This document shows positions 29,541-38,812 of a stretch of 64,000 bases of DNA, one piece after another. This stretch comes from Granulosicoccus antarcticus IMCC3135. Its GTDB lineage: Bacteria; Pseudomonadota; Gammaproteobacteria; Granulosicoccales; Granulosicoccaceae. Both the position numbers and the translations under genes were made by a program. The DNA lies in the NCBI RefSeq assembly GCF_002215215.1, contig NZ_CP018632.1, positions 4,026,501-4,090,500 of the forward strand, in the 5' to 3' direction. How positions within the stretch are numbered: the first letter of the stretch is position 1; every line of letters begins with the position of its first letter. Below the pieces are notes generated by a model. It saw nothing but the letters and a program-made list of their open reading frames with translations, was not told the origin of the DNA and searched no databases.

Positions 29541-31511
29541 TTACCGGATTACCGGTGGCATGGGACACCCGAGGACATCCGAAAAGGCGCGCACTAGTTC
29601 GACTTCAACAGAAAGTAATTTTTTGTCATGCAGGACGCAGGCGGCACAGGCCTTCAATAGTTGTGGTTTGGCCAGGGGCTTGAGCATTTCCACTTTTTTC
29701 AGGGCGATATCCAGGTTTGAAAAAGTGATTTCATTTTCTGCCACTACTTGAAGCCCGCTGATGTCCAGTATGGTTGTCGCGGCGCTAAACGCTTCCTCAA
29801 CGGCATGGTTCTCCTGTTGACCAGCATAGGCCAGTACCGAGAGGATCAACTCAATTTCCTGCTTGAGCTGGCCAACATGGGAATAGCGCGTTTTGGTGTG
29901 TACCAGCTTGAAAAATTGCCCATCGAGATGGGTAAACAAAATTTTCTGTAAGGACCATTCCAACAGATCGACCCTGGAATCCATGTCAATCAAGACCACC
30001 AGGTTGTCTCTGAAGGCCTGGTACTGATCGAGTGATAGCTGTTTGAGTGCCGGTATGGCGATATCAATGAGTGGCAAGCGATATTTAATATCCAACCCAC
30101 CCATCTCCGGCAATAGTTTGCGTGTCAACACCCCTACAGCTGGGTCGGCATGCGTCTGCAGATGCGCCAGTTGCCTGTCACGAACCTCCTGTCCAGAATC
30201 CAGCACCAGGGAATAGATAACGGCGCGAGCGCCATAAGGTTCACGGGCAGCCTCAATGATGATGGTGGGCAATTCTGATAGCAGCGAGCGGGCGTGATGG
30301 ATGGTTTCCGCTTTCGGACTACCAATCTGATCAATCGCATTCGCGACATCGGCCATGGCGGCACCGGTAACAACCGTGGCCAGATGTCTGGCAAGCGCAT
30401 CACGCGTCATGGTTTCATTGTTACTGGTCTCTTCCTCGTGACTCAGGCCACCCTCTCGGGGTGAGACGGTATTGTCTTGCTTGTCGGACGCGGCAAATTT
30501 ACCGTCCCAATGAGGATCGATGCGCAGGATACGTTTCGCCAGCGGCGGGTGCGTAGCGGACAAGGCTTGCATAAACCCCGAAACACCCTGGGCGAAAAAG
30601 GCATGGCTGACTTCGAGGGCGCCGGGGCTTTCTACCTTGGAACCAGACTCGAGTCCGCCGATGCGCTTCAAGGCGCCCGCGATCCCGTCCGGGTTGCGGG
30701 TAAACTGAACCGCCGAAGCGTCCGCCAGGTATTCCCGTTGTCGACTCACCGCAGCCTTGATCAGGCCACCGAAAAAGGTGCCGGCAAAGCCGATGACCAT
30801 CAGCCCGATAGCCAGTGCCATTATTCCACCCGCATTCTTTCCGCTATTGCGCCCGCGCCGTGAAAAGGAAGCGGAATACAACAGATAGTAGCCAATGATG
30901 CCGAGAATCAGGATGCCATTCAGTACGCCGATCAAACGGATGTTGAGCCGCATATCGCCATTAAAGATATGGCTGAACTCATGGGCAATGACACCCTGCA
31001 GTTGATCTCGACTTAGATGATCAATCGTTCCCTGGGTCACCCCGATGACAGCATCGCGTGGCGAGAACCCGGCCGCAAAGGCATTGATTGCCGGTTCGTC
31101 GGCGAGCAGATATACCGGCGGTGCCGGTGTGCCGGAGGCGACAGCCATTTCCTCCACCACGTTCAATAATTTACGTTGCTTCAGATCCTTGGTATTTTGC
31201 GGGATCAATTTTCCACCCAGCGATTCAGCAACCACCTTGCCACCCGCCGACAGGGCCATGATCTTGTAGAGACTGCCCGCCAGCACCACCACAACGACAC
31301 CTGCGCTGACAGCGGCAATTGTCTGCCAATCCATTTGCTGAAGCAGTGCTCCGCCCTCTTGCAATTGTTGCCTGTTGATATATCCAAACACGACCATGAC
31401 CAGGAGATTGACCATGACAATCAATGTGACAACCGCCAGGCCAAACAGCAAGACCAGCAGGAGCGTGTTTTTGCGTACACGCTCTTGTGATTCAAAAAAA
31501 TTCATAATCAA
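29541..31511 (-). CDS. M48-family membrane metalloprotease (HtpX-like, long form)
   Basis: Membrane zinc protease, 656 residues, roughly twice the length of HtpX. Two N-terminal hydrophobic segments (about 15-45 and 65-85) precede the M48 domain with the zinc motif HEFSH near residue 178 and the third ligand Glu in REYLADASAVQFTRNP. Two further helices lie between them. After about residue 340 comes a 300-residue cytoplasmic extension, helical and without recognised domains. It is followed by a LemA-family gene upstream in the operon (10 bases apart), an arrangement common for this long M48 subfamily. Substrates unknown; membrane protein quality control is the family role. Confidence 0.9.
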   Translation of the reverse strand: MIMNFFESQERVRKNTLLLVLLFGLAVVTLIVMVNLLVMVVFGYINRQQLQEGGALLQQMDWQTIAAVSAGVVVVVLAGSLYKIMALSAGGKVVAESLGGKLIPQNTKDLKQRKLLNVVEEMAVASGTPAPPVYLLADEPAINAFAAGFSPRDAVIGVTQGTIDHLSRDQLQGVIAHEFSHIFNGDMRLNIRLIGVLNGILILGIIGYYLLYSASFSRRGRNSGKNAGGIMALAIGLMVIGFAGTFFGGLIKAAVSRQREYLADASAVQFTRNPDGIAGALKRIGGLESGSKVESPGALEVSHAFFAQGVSGFMQALSATHPPLAKRILRIDPHWDGKFAASDKQDNTVSPREGGLSHEEETSNNETMTRDALARHLATVVTGAAMADVANAIDQIGSPKAETIHHARSLLSELPTIIIEAAREPYGARAVIYSLVLDSGQEVRDRQLAHLQTHADPAVGVLTRKLLPEMGGLDIKYRLPLIDIAIPALKQLSLDQYQAFRDNLVVLIDMDSRVDLLEWSLQKILFTHLDGQFFKLVHTKTRYSHVGQLKQEIELILSVLAYAGQQENHAVEEAFSAATTILDISGLQVVAENEITFSNLDIALKKVEMLKPLAKPQLLKACAACVLHDKKLLSVEVELVRAFSDVLGCPMPPVIR

Positions 31512-31520
31512 CCGCAGTGG

Positions 31521-32117
31521 TTAGAATGAGACTTCTGGTGCAGCCTGTATGGCCGCCGTATCGTCGAACTCCAACAGGGTCGCATCTTGCGTATGACCAA
31601 AGCGTTCTGCAAAGAACAGTGGTGGAAACGTTTGCTTATAGGTGTTGTAGGCCATCACCTGATCATTGAAAGCCTGCCGGGCGAATGAGACCTTGTTCTC
31701 GGTGGAGACGAGTTCTTCACTCAACTGCATCATGTTCTGATTGGCCTTGAGATCCGGATAGGCCTCCATCACCATATTGAAATTCATCATGGCACCGGCC
31801 AGTTTGTCTTCGGCGCCACTCAGGCCTTTTATCGCCTCGGCGTTACCCGGATCGGCAGTCGCCGTTGATAACATATGGTTGGCCGTATTGCGCGCCTCGA
31901 CGACAGCCTCCAGGGTTTCACGTTCATGCTTGATATAACCTTTCGCGGTCTCGATCAGATTGGGAATCAGGTCGTAACGCCGCTTCAATTGCACCTCGAT
32001 CTGTGCAAAAGCATTCTTATAGCGATTCTTCAGTGTGACCAGTTTATTGAATATCGCTATGACATAAAAAACGAGCAGTACAACAACAACGAGAATAACG
32101 ATTAATGTGGTATCCAT
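31521..32117 (-). CDS. LemA-family protein
   Basis: LemA-type membrane protein, 198 residues. One N-terminal membrane helix ([20 protein letters not shown]) is followed by the helical LemA domain: [36 protein letters not shown] and [21 protein letters not shown]-like sequences. The start is set at ATG 32117 (MDTTLIV), directly before the membrane helix; the frame extends 11 codons upstream without support. It forms a two-gene unit with the M48 protease. The family's biochemical role is unclear. Confidence 0.9.
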   Translation of the reverse strand: MDTTLIVILVVVVLLVFYVIAIFNKLVTLKNRYKNAFAQIEVQLKRRYDLIPNLIETAKGYIKHERETLEAVVEARNTANHMLSTATADPGNAEAIKGLSGAEDKLAGAMMNFNMVMEAYPDLKANQNMMQLSEELVSTENKVSFARQAFNDQVMAYNTYKQTFPPLFFAERFGHTQDATLLEFDDTAAIQAAPEVSF

Positions 32118-32439
32118 ATTTCTCACTTTTTTCCAAATTGTCGCACCCATGGATGCTATTAACTTCTACTGTAAACTTACTATATTCAAAAGTTCATTTT
32201 TCATGGTGTTAATCCTTTCAGGAGCATCTCATGAAATACATCGTAAATTTATTTAATACTGCAAGCATGTCGCCGTCCATTGCCTGAGATCCTTCCACGA
32301 TTCGATGCAGATAATCAACACCGTGGAAAATCTCTGGTTTCCGCTGAGGTGCGAGGCAAATGCCCCCTGCCAGTTCGCCAGCATCGCCATGATCAACAAC
32401 TTCCCGACCCTGCTTCATTCCGATTAATTAATGACGGCG
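32118..32439. other. Intergenic stretch upstream of lemA
   Basis: About 320 bases. It must hold the promoter of the leftward lemA-protease unit. A 66-codon leftward frame at 32218-32418 shows no known family and I leave it uncalled. Confidence 0.4.
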
Positions 32440-33102
32440 TTACGACGGGTTATCGGCCGGCCGTGAACGCTGCAGCAGAGTTTTCCACTGACCCCAGTGC
32501 GGAAAAAACATAGGGACCCGTTGTTGATACTCCCCATACGATTCTCCAAATTCCGCTATGACTTTGTTTTCTTCACGTCTGGCAAGCAATGTGTACATCA
32601 ACACAATGATGGGAAATGCAATGACCGAAAAAACAGTCGGCCAATGCACGATTCCCTCTCCAAACAAGGCGATAAACAAACCAGAGTATTGGGGATGCCT
32701 GACCAGAGCGTATAAGCCGTCGGTAACAAGGCGTTGTTCCTGACGGGCACGATGCAGCTCACGCCAGCCTTGAATGACAAGTCCGATACCTAAAAACAGC
32801 AAGCCGTAACCGAATACCATGGCGACAAACATGCCGGTTTCTCCCATGCCAACCAGAGAAGACCATAAATTTGCATTCAAATGACTTTGATCTAATCCAA
32901 AGTAACGAACCAGTAGATAAATAGTCATCGGAAAGCCATACATCTCAGCATATAATGCAATGATAAACGCCTGCACCAAGCCTGCCCCCGCCCATTCACG
33001 CCAGGTACTGGGAGCAAGATAGCGGTAGAACATCCATGATGCGATAACGATCATGAAGACGGCAAGGATCCAGATGCCGGAATGTGCGATTGGTGCATTC
33101 AT
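32440..33102 (-). CDS. Isoprenylcysteine methyltransferase-like membrane protein
   Basis: Membrane protein of about 220 residues of the ICMT/phospholipid methyltransferase superfamily. About five hydrophobic segments; the C-terminal signature is LVTDGLYALVRHPQYSGLFI followed by RREENKVIAEFGESYGEYQQ, which forms the S-adenosylmethionine site in the family. EMYGFPMTIYLL in the second helix is shared with the paralogue at 51906-52556. Start set at MNAPIAHSG, after which the first helix begins; the open frame continues seven codons upstream. Bacterial substrates are unknown, and prenylated proteins are not expected. It is the last gene of the leftward stress block. Confidence 0.8.
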   Translation of the reverse strand: MNAPIAHSGIWILAVFMIVIASWMFYRYLAPSTWREWAGAGLVQAFIIALYAEMYGFPMTIYLLVRYFGLDQSHLNANLWSSLVGMGETGMFVAMVFGYGLLFLGIGLVIQGWRELHRARQEQRLVTDGLYALVRHPQYSGLFIALFGEGIVHWPTVFSVIAFPIIVLMYTLLARREENKVIAEFGESYGEYQQRVPMFFPHWGQWKTLLQRSRPADNPS

Positions 33103-33545
33103 ATTCAGTACTCTATCTGTCAATTATCAGCTCATAATGCAGAGATGAGGCCCGTTTCGTGATCCTCTTACCTGCATCGTTCTGGTGCCTAGTATGAGTA
33201 CTGCGGGTTTGTAAGTATGTGGCAGGGTTTATACAGATTGGTATAGTTCACTCGTCAGTGACGGCTTTCCAGCGTATATCTGATTTTGGATTTTCAGGAT
33301 AATCCGAGGCTGGTTTGAGATACACTCATATCGCTCATGGCGTGACATGGCATATATCCTTGATCGTATGGTTCAGGCTCGCCAAGTATCGAGAAACGTG
33401 AAAGATCCTTGATCTGTGTCGGAGTGCCAGATAACAATTTGGTATAGTGGCAGACAGTCCTGCGAGAGGTTTGCAGCTTCAGGCTGTGCACGTGAAACGC
33501 ATGAACTTATGAGAATCCCGACGGCTGCGCCAAGAATCGATAAAC
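33103..33545. promoter_or_regulatory. Divergent spacer before the two-component system
   Basis: About 440 bases between the leftward methyltransferase-like gene and the rightward response regulator. No gene was recognised; promoters for both directions must lie here. I did not find a convincing repeated operator. Confidence 0.35.
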
Positions 33546-34232
33546 ATGAAGATATTAGTGATTGAGGACGATGCAGAGACGGCAGCTTTTATTGCCAATG
33601 GGCTAAAGGAGCTCGGTCATGTGTGCGATCTGGCCGTTACGGGCCGAGATGGGCTTTACATGGGAACCTTTGAATCCTACGATATGATGATCGTTGATCG
33701 CATGCTGCCCGAGCTCGATGGCTTGGACATCGTTCGCACCATTCGAAGCAATGGCGTAAAAACACCTATACTGTTTCTCACAACACTCAGCGGTGTGCAC
33801 GATCGAGTGGCGGGATTGGATGCAGGGGGCGATGATTACCTATCCAAACCATTCGCCTTTTCTGAACTCGTTGCGCGAATCAATGCGTTGGCTCGAAGAC
33901 CGCCTATCGACACGATAAAACCGGTACTGCGTGTTGCCGATCTGACATTGGATCTCATCAAACGAACCCTGGTTCGTGCAGGACAACCTATCGAGCTACA
34001 GCCCAGAGAATTTCGGTTGTTGGAATATCTCATGCGGCATTCAGACGAGGTAGTGACGCGTACCATGTTGCTCGAGCATGTGTGGGAGTTTCATTTTGAT
34101 CCTCATACCAACGTGGTGGAAACACATATCAGTCGATTACGCGCAAAGGTGGATCGCCCCTTTGAGGTGGCCCTTATTCACACCGTCAGAGGGTCTGGAT
34201 ACTGCATCCGCGAACCCGACTCTTCGGCGTGA
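33546..34232 (+). CDS. OmpR-family response regulator
   Basis: Response regulator, 228 residues. Receiver domain 1-115 with acidic pair Glu7-Asp8-Asp9, phospho-acceptor Asp51 in MMIVDRMLPELDGL, the conserved Thr in LFLTTL and Lys in YLSKPFAF. The C-terminal OmpR/PhoB winged HTH runs from about 128 (LELQPREFRLLEYLMRHSD-like, ending HTVRGSGYCI). The stop overlaps the sensor kinase start (GTGA), so translation is coupled. The layout resembles QseB/PmrA/CusR types but the target genes cannot be read from sequence. Confidence 0.93.
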   Translation: MKILVIEDDAETAAFIANGLKELGHVCDLAVTGRDGLYMGTFESYDMMIVDRMLPELDGLDIVRTIRSNGVKTPILFLTTLSGVHDRVAGLDAGGDDYLSKPFAFSELVARINALARRPPIDTIKPVLRVADLTLDLIKRTLVRAGQPIELQPREFRLLEYLMRHSDEVVTRTMLLEHVWEFHFDPHTNVVETHISRLRAKVDRPFEVALIHTVRGSGYCIREPDSSA

Positions 34233-35587
34233 GATTTCCCGCTGCTGCACGCAGTGTGCCTGTAGGGTACGCGATGATATTTGCGGCTCTGTCGGCCATC
34301 ATGATGTCAATGCTATTGGCTGTGCTGTTTTGGTCGATATCCTCGCTTCTTGAACGTCATATTGATGAGACTATAGTACGGCAGCACGCGGTACTCAAAG
34401 ATGATCTAGCGCAAAATGGCATGGAATCAATGTTGGAATTGATTCGTTTGCATGCAAAGTACCCCGCGTCCAGCAGCATCCATCTACTTGCTCTGAACAG
34501 TGAGGATCGCTACCTGGCAGGAGATCTACCGTTGTTGCCTCCGGTAGAAGGCTGGCAAAACCTGGAGAAACAAACAGAGCGTATCGATGAGAATAGCTCA
34601 CTTCGCAGTTACCGGGCTCTGGGCACCCGATTTGATGATGGCACTTTTGTGCTCGTCTCGGAAGACATTGCTGACCTGGTCCAAACTCGTAGACTACTGT
34701 TACAGTCTTTTAGCATCACACTGGCCGTCACGGTCGCGCTCTCCCTATTCGGTGGGCTGTTCATCGGCAATGTCTTGCTAAGACGCGTTGAGTCCGTCAA
34801 TCAGATCGCGCAAGCCATTATGAATGGAGATTTGTCACAGCGGATACCGCTGGTGGGCCGGCATGATGAACTTGGCGGTCTGGCGGAAAGCCTGAATCGT
34901 ATGCTCGCTCGGATCGATGATCTCATGCAGAATCTACGAGCGATCACGAGCAATATCGCTCATGATCTACGCTCCCCCTTGAGCAGACATCGACAGCGAC
35001 TGGAATTGAGTCGAATGAAAGAGCGTAGCCTGGAAGAATACCGAGCGGTCATCGATACGGCTATCGAAGACACGGATTCGATTTTGAAAACATTCGAAGC
35101 CATGTTACGCATTGCGCAAATTGAAGCAGGTACGCTGAGAGAACATTTTGCACAAGTCGAGTTGGATGAAATAGCCGATAATATTGTTGATGCGTTTCAG
35201 GCCGTCGCTGATGATGAGGGTAAGGAGCTCTGCGCTCATGTAGAGTCCGACTGCCGTGTGATGGGCGATCGTGTGTTGCTTACGCAATTGATTTCCAACC
35301 TGATAGAAAACGCGTTGCGACACACACCCGTAGGCACACACATTCGACTGGATATCGAACGCTACGAGGGTAAAACGCGAATCGTACTCTCTGATACGGG
35401 CCCCGGCATTCCAGAAAAGGAAAGAGAGCGTGTCTTTCGACACTTTTATCGGCTTGATGCGAGTCGATCAACACCGGGGAATGGCATTGGACTAAGTTTT
35501 GTCGCCGCTGTGGTTAAAGCTCACGACGCAACCATTGAACTCGATGACAACGAACCTGGGCTAAAAGTAACCATCACATTCTCTTGA
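34229..35587 (+). CDS. Sensor histidine kinase partner of the response regulator
   Basis: Membrane sensor kinase, 452 residues, starting at the GTG that overlaps the regulator stop. Two membrane segments (about 10-32 and 155-178) bracket a periplasmic domain of about 120 residues with no recognised fold. A HAMP domain follows (RRVESVNQIAQAIMNGDLSQ), then the DHp helix with phospho-accepting His in SNIAHDLRSPLSRH near 244, and the ATPase domain with N box NLIENALRHT, G1 DTGPGIPEKE and G2 GNGIGLSFV. All catalytic parts are intact. Ligand unknown. Confidence 0.93.
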   Translation: MRFPAAARSVPVGYAMIFAALSAIMMSMLLAVLFWSISSLLERHIDETIVRQHAVLKDDLAQNGMESMLELIRLHAKYPASSSIHLLALNSEDRYLAGDLPLLPPVEGWQNLEKQTERIDENSSLRSYRALGTRFDDGTFVLVSEDIADLVQTRRLLLQSFSITLAVTVALSLFGGLFIGNVLLRRVESVNQIAQAIMNGDLSQRIPLVGRHDELGGLAESLNRMLARIDDLMQNLRAITSNIAHDLRSPLSRHRQRLELSRMKERSLEEYRAVIDTAIEDTDSILKTFEAMLRIAQIEAGTLREHFAQVELDEIADNIVDAFQAVADDEGKELCAHVESDCRVMGDRVLLTQLISNLIENALRHTPVGTHIRLDIERYEGKTRIVLSDTGPGIPEKERERVFRHFYRLDASRSTPGNGIGLSFVAAVVKAHDATIELDDNEPGLKVTITFS

Positions 35588-35840
35588 TTCAGAGAACGAG
35601 GTTTCGCTGTGGCAGGAAATTCGTCAGAGACAATGGTGCTGATTCATGCTGCGATGCGTACGTCGGAAATTAGCCGGCTCAATCCAACGCATTGCGACGA
35701 GCCACCCCCCCCCCCCCAATGGCATTCATTTTGGAGCAAACTAATTTCCCCGTCACGGGCAGTTTTGTAACAGGCTGATTAGTATGAACATTCTACACTT
35801 CCGAGATGTCCCTCAAAAAACTCTTGACTCGCTTCACGAC

Positions 35841-35867
35841 AGTTGACACACTATCTGTGCGTCAACT
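35841..35867 (+). promoter_or_regulatory. Inverted repeat just upstream of the transposase start
   Basis: Perfect 7-base arms AGTTGAC and GTCAACT with a 13-base spacer, ending 15 bases before the ATG at 35883. The left arm includes a TTGACA-like -35 hexamer. It could be an operator or an RNA hairpin that limits transposase expression; that role is inference. Confidence 0.4.
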
Positions 35868-35882
35868 TCAGTCGAAAGGGCC

Positions 35883-38174
35883 ATGGATCCACTCATAGAG
35901 AACCTCAGCTCAACCACCTTTGCAGGCAAGCGATTTACCCGCAAGCAAATCTGCACCATCCAGGAAACCTGTCGCGCTTTTCCAGCACTAAGCCGACGGG
36001 AATTGGCTCATACGATTAGCGAACATCTAGGCTGGTGTACACCGGCGGGCAAGCACAAGATTCAGTCCTGCCTGAGCACGCTGGAGTCGCTGGAAAAACT
36101 GGGCATTGTGTCCTTGCCAGCAATCGATGAGACCAAGAGACCAGGCCTGCAGAAGCAGATCAAACCGACTTCTCGCTCAGAGCAACAACCTCTCATCGAC
36201 GAGCCGTTGGACCAGCTGGCAATTACGGTTCAATTGGCCGCAGACAAGCACGACATCGGGCTGTGGAACGAGCTAGTCGACAGGCATCATTACCTGGGCT
36301 ACAGGCGACCTATTGGGCCGCATTTGCGCTATTTCATTGTCGATGCGCAAGGACGAAAGTTAGGCTGCCTGATGTTCTGCTATGCCGTCAAGTCGCTACC
36401 TTGTCGTGATCAATGGATTGGCTGGCAGGAACAGAAATACAAAAAACACCTGGATTTGCTAGTCAATAACAATCGATTCCTGATCTTCCCGTGGGTAAAA
36501 GTGAAATGCCTGGCCTCAAAGTCGTTATCCATGGCCTGCAAACAATTGAGCGATGATTGGCTGGCGAACTACCACACGCGTCCCGTGCTGGTCGAGACAT
36601 TCATTGATCCGACAAGATTCAAAGCCACCTGCTACCGCGCGGCCAATTGGCAATGCCTGGGTCAGACCAAAGGCCAATCTGCCACTAAAAGCACACCGGG
36701 TAAATCTGCGAAAGATGTCTATGTTTTTGCACTGACCCGGAACCCCAAACCCATACTGATCAATGGCCCTGAGCTTGTCCGCAAAAAAGGTAAAGCACAC
36801 TCTAGAAATACAGGCCATACGCCCAGACCACTGGGCCCAACTGATCCCTTTGTTCAGCTGTGGCAAAACATCATTGGCACCGTGATTCACGTTGCTCATG
36901 ATTTCGATCGGCAATGGCAAAAGCGTCAACGCGTGTTGAACTCACTGTTGATCATGCTCTTCATCTTCCGGCTGGTTTTTTCAACGAACAAACAAGGCTA
37001 TGCCATCACCACCGCTGAGCTTTGGGAGCAGTGCCGCACTCTGGGCATAGACCTTCCTCAACCCACGCCGGTCGCAGCATCAGCTTTTTGTAATGCTCGC
37101 GCCAAATTAGATGAAGAGGTGTTCAAGTTACTCCAGGTTCAAATACTTCAACAAGCCAAACCCGACCCCAAAAAACTATGGCAAGGCCATCGTCTAATGG
37201 CTGTTGATGGATCAAAATTGAACTTACCTCGGCAGTTGATTCGCGCAGGCTACAAAACGCCCTCGGACAATGCCCATTATCCACAAGGTACTGTGAGCTG
37301 CCTCTATGAGCTAAAAACGAAAATTCCCATCGATTTTGACTTGGCCAGTCATCGCGATGAGCGCAAAATGGCGATCAGCCACCTGAACTCACTCTCTGAA
37401 ACCGATGTGGTGGTCTATGATCGTGGATATTACTCGTATGACATGCTGCACGAGCATGACAAACGTCACATACACCCTATCTTTCGACTCAAGACAACCG
37501 CCTGTCGCGTGGTTGAAGCATTTGCCAACAGCGATGACATCGATGCCGTCGTCCAGATTTTTCCTAGCCAGTCAAAGCGCACATCCATACCTGCGCACGA
37601 CCCACAGCCGGATTACCCAGCACTCGCGCTGCGGTTAGTGAAATACGATGCTGGCGGAACAAGCTACATTCTGGGCACCACATTATGGGATCAGAAAAAA
37701 TACAGCATTGAGCAACTGTCAGCGGTCTATCACTCGCGCTGGGGTGTCGAAGAGTTGTACAAAATATCCAAACAGCTGATGAAAGTCGAAGACTTTCATG
37801 CTCAAAGCGAGCGAGGCGTCAAGCAGGAACTCTTTGCACATTTTAACCTCATCACTCTCGCTCGATTATTTGCCAATCACAGTGAGGATGGCTTTCAATC
37901 AAAAAGCGAGCAAGGCGAAAGTGAAAAGCACGCCATTAAAGCGAACTTCAAAAACTGCCTCATGACGGTGGCTAGACATATCGAAGCTTTGTTACTTCAA
38001 CAAACCAACCTGCTGAACAAGACCGTGAACACCATTATCGCTAGCATTAGCACGTGCCGGCAGAAGTTACGCCCCAACAGATCGTACGCGCGATGCTCAA
38101 GAAAGCCTGTGGGCAAGTGGAAAGCACCAAAACCAGCAAAACTCGCCGCAGCAAAGACACCGATTACGGCTTAA
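35883..38174 (+). CDS. DUF4338 (DruA-like) - IS4 DDE transposase fusion
   Basis: A 763-residue protein with two recognisable modules. Residues about 1-75 hold a helix-turn-helix-like region (FPALSRRELAHTISEHLGW). Residues about 105-300 match DUF4338, the domain of Druantia protein DruA: LWNELVDRHHYLGYRRPIG, PHLRYFIVDAQGRKLG, CRDQWIGW, FLIFPWVKVKCLASKSLS and VETFIDPTRFKATCYRAANW. From about 330 comes an IS4-type DDE transposase: Asp442 in MAVDGSKLNLP, Asp near 512 in VVVYDRGYYSYDM, and the IS4 YREK signature YHSRWGVEELYKISK with Glu near 622. All motifs appear intact. DUF4338 is known to occur near transposases; here it is covalently joined to one. Confidence 0.88.
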   Translation: MDPLIENLSSTTFAGKRFTRKQICTIQETCRAFPALSRRELAHTISEHLGWCTPAGKHKIQSCLSTLESLEKLGIVSLPAIDETKRPGLQKQIKPTSRSEQQPLIDEPLDQLAITVQLAADKHDIGLWNELVDRHHYLGYRRPIGPHLRYFIVDAQGRKLGCLMFCYAVKSLPCRDQWIGWQEQKYKKHLDLLVNNNRFLIFPWVKVKCLASKSLSMACKQLSDDWLANYHTRPVLVETFIDPTRFKATCYRAANWQCLGQTKGQSATKSTPGKSAKDVYVFALTRNPKPILINGPELVRKKGKAHSRNTGHTPRPLGPTDPFVQLWQNIIGTVIHVAHDFDRQWQKRQRVLNSLLIMLFIFRLVFSTNKQGYAITTAELWEQCRTLGIDLPQPTPVAASAFCNARAKLDEEVFKLLQVQILQQAKPDPKKLWQGHRLMAVDGSKLNLPRQLIRAGYKTPSDNAHYPQGTVSCLYELKTKIPIDFDLASHRDERKMAISHLNSLSETDVVVYDRGYYSYDMLHEHDKRHIHPIFRLKTTACRVVEAFANSDDIDAVVQIFPSQSKRTSIPAHDPQPDYPALALRLVKYDAGGTSYILGTTLWDQKKYSIEQLSAVYHSRWGVEELYKISKQLMKVEDFHAQSERGVKQELFAHFNLITLARLFANHSEDGFQSKSEQGESEKHAIKANFKNCLMTVARHIEALLLQQTNLLNKTVNTIIASISTCRQKLRPNRSYARCSRKPVGKWKAPKPAKLAAAKTPITA

Positions 38175-38271
38175 AGCAAAAAACAGGGAAAAGCACTGGC
38201 CGCCGAAAACCGTTTTATTAAGTGAATGGCTTATTTTGTTAAGTGAATGCCATTGCCCCCCCCCCCCCCCC

Positions 38272-38484
38272 AAGATGCTTCATTCAGTGTGACGCAAAAC
38301 CTGATTGCATCACCGTATAGTATTGGAAACCCGATCGTTATCCTGACTTTTGCATCATCAGGTCATCTGAATGAGCCAGGTATGGTGTCGAGGAATAATG
38401 ATCTGTGATAACGGAGTGGCGGCGTGTCGACAAGTTCGAACACGCCAACCGACTCGAACCCCAGCAAGATCCGCTAGTAAGAAC
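38272..38484. other. Spacer between the IS4-type element and the decayed copy
   Basis: About 210 bases to the right of the poly-C tract with no recognised gene; it probably belongs to the pre-insertion locus. Confidence 0.3.
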
Positions 38485-38790
38485 CCACTGCCCCGCCGCT
38501 GTTTGGGCTGTTCTTTCTGGGCGCCACGATGTATCAGCTTGGGTTGCCGTTGCTCGAAACCTTTGCCTATGGCTAGTACATCGCCGTGATCATTGCACCC
38601 GCATTGACCTTCTATGCACAGAGGGCATGGGCATGAACACCCTCACGTCGATTGACAGGCTTCATCCCGGCAAGTACGACTTCATCCGACCACTCTGCGC
38701 CTCTGCCCGATCCGCTCGCCTATGGTCGAGATTTCTGGAAACTATCTGTGCTATTTCTGGACACGCGACCATCGCGCTTGTGTCGTGCTG
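38485..38790 (+). pseudogene. Decayed copy of the DUF5676-DUF3141 gene junction
   Basis: This stretch resembles 46460-46800 base by base: CACGATGTATCAG..TGGTTGCCGTTGCT, CGAAACCTTTGCCTATGGCT, ATGAACACCCTCACG.CGATTGACAGG and GCCCGATCCGCTCGCCTATG are shared. It covers the end of the DUF5676 membrane protein and the start of the DUF3141 hydrolase. It has lost about 50 bases inside the first gene, the Trp codon after TYG has become a stop (TAG at about 38574), and the second gene runs out of frame. No product is expected. Confidence 0.75.
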
Positions 38791-38812
38791 AATTGGAAGG
38801 TTAGGTATCCGC

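Larger units (their letters stand above)
35717..38255 (+). mobile_element. IS4-type element with DUF4338-transposase fusion, flanked by poly-C
   Basis: Element of about 2.54 kb. Ends carry the inverted repeat CAATGGCATTCA (left 35717-35728; right complement at 38244-38255). Next to the right end, TTAAGTGAATG.C occurs twice as a direct repeat (38218-38230 and 38239-38251). Outside the element the left flank is a run of about 12-13 C and the right flank a run of 16 C on the same strand, as expected if it inserted in a C run and duplicated it. A single large transposase gene fills the interior. Confidence 0.75.

Noticed and set aside
32218-32418. Leftward 66-codon frame upstream of lemA
   Set aside because: No recognised motif; overlaps probable promoter DNA.
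35883-36900. A Druantia defence system
   Set aside because: Only the DruA-like domain is present, fused to a transposase; no DruB-E or DruH/M genes are in the window.
36525-36929. Leftward frame inside the fusion transposase
   Set aside because: Shadow of a strongly supported gene.
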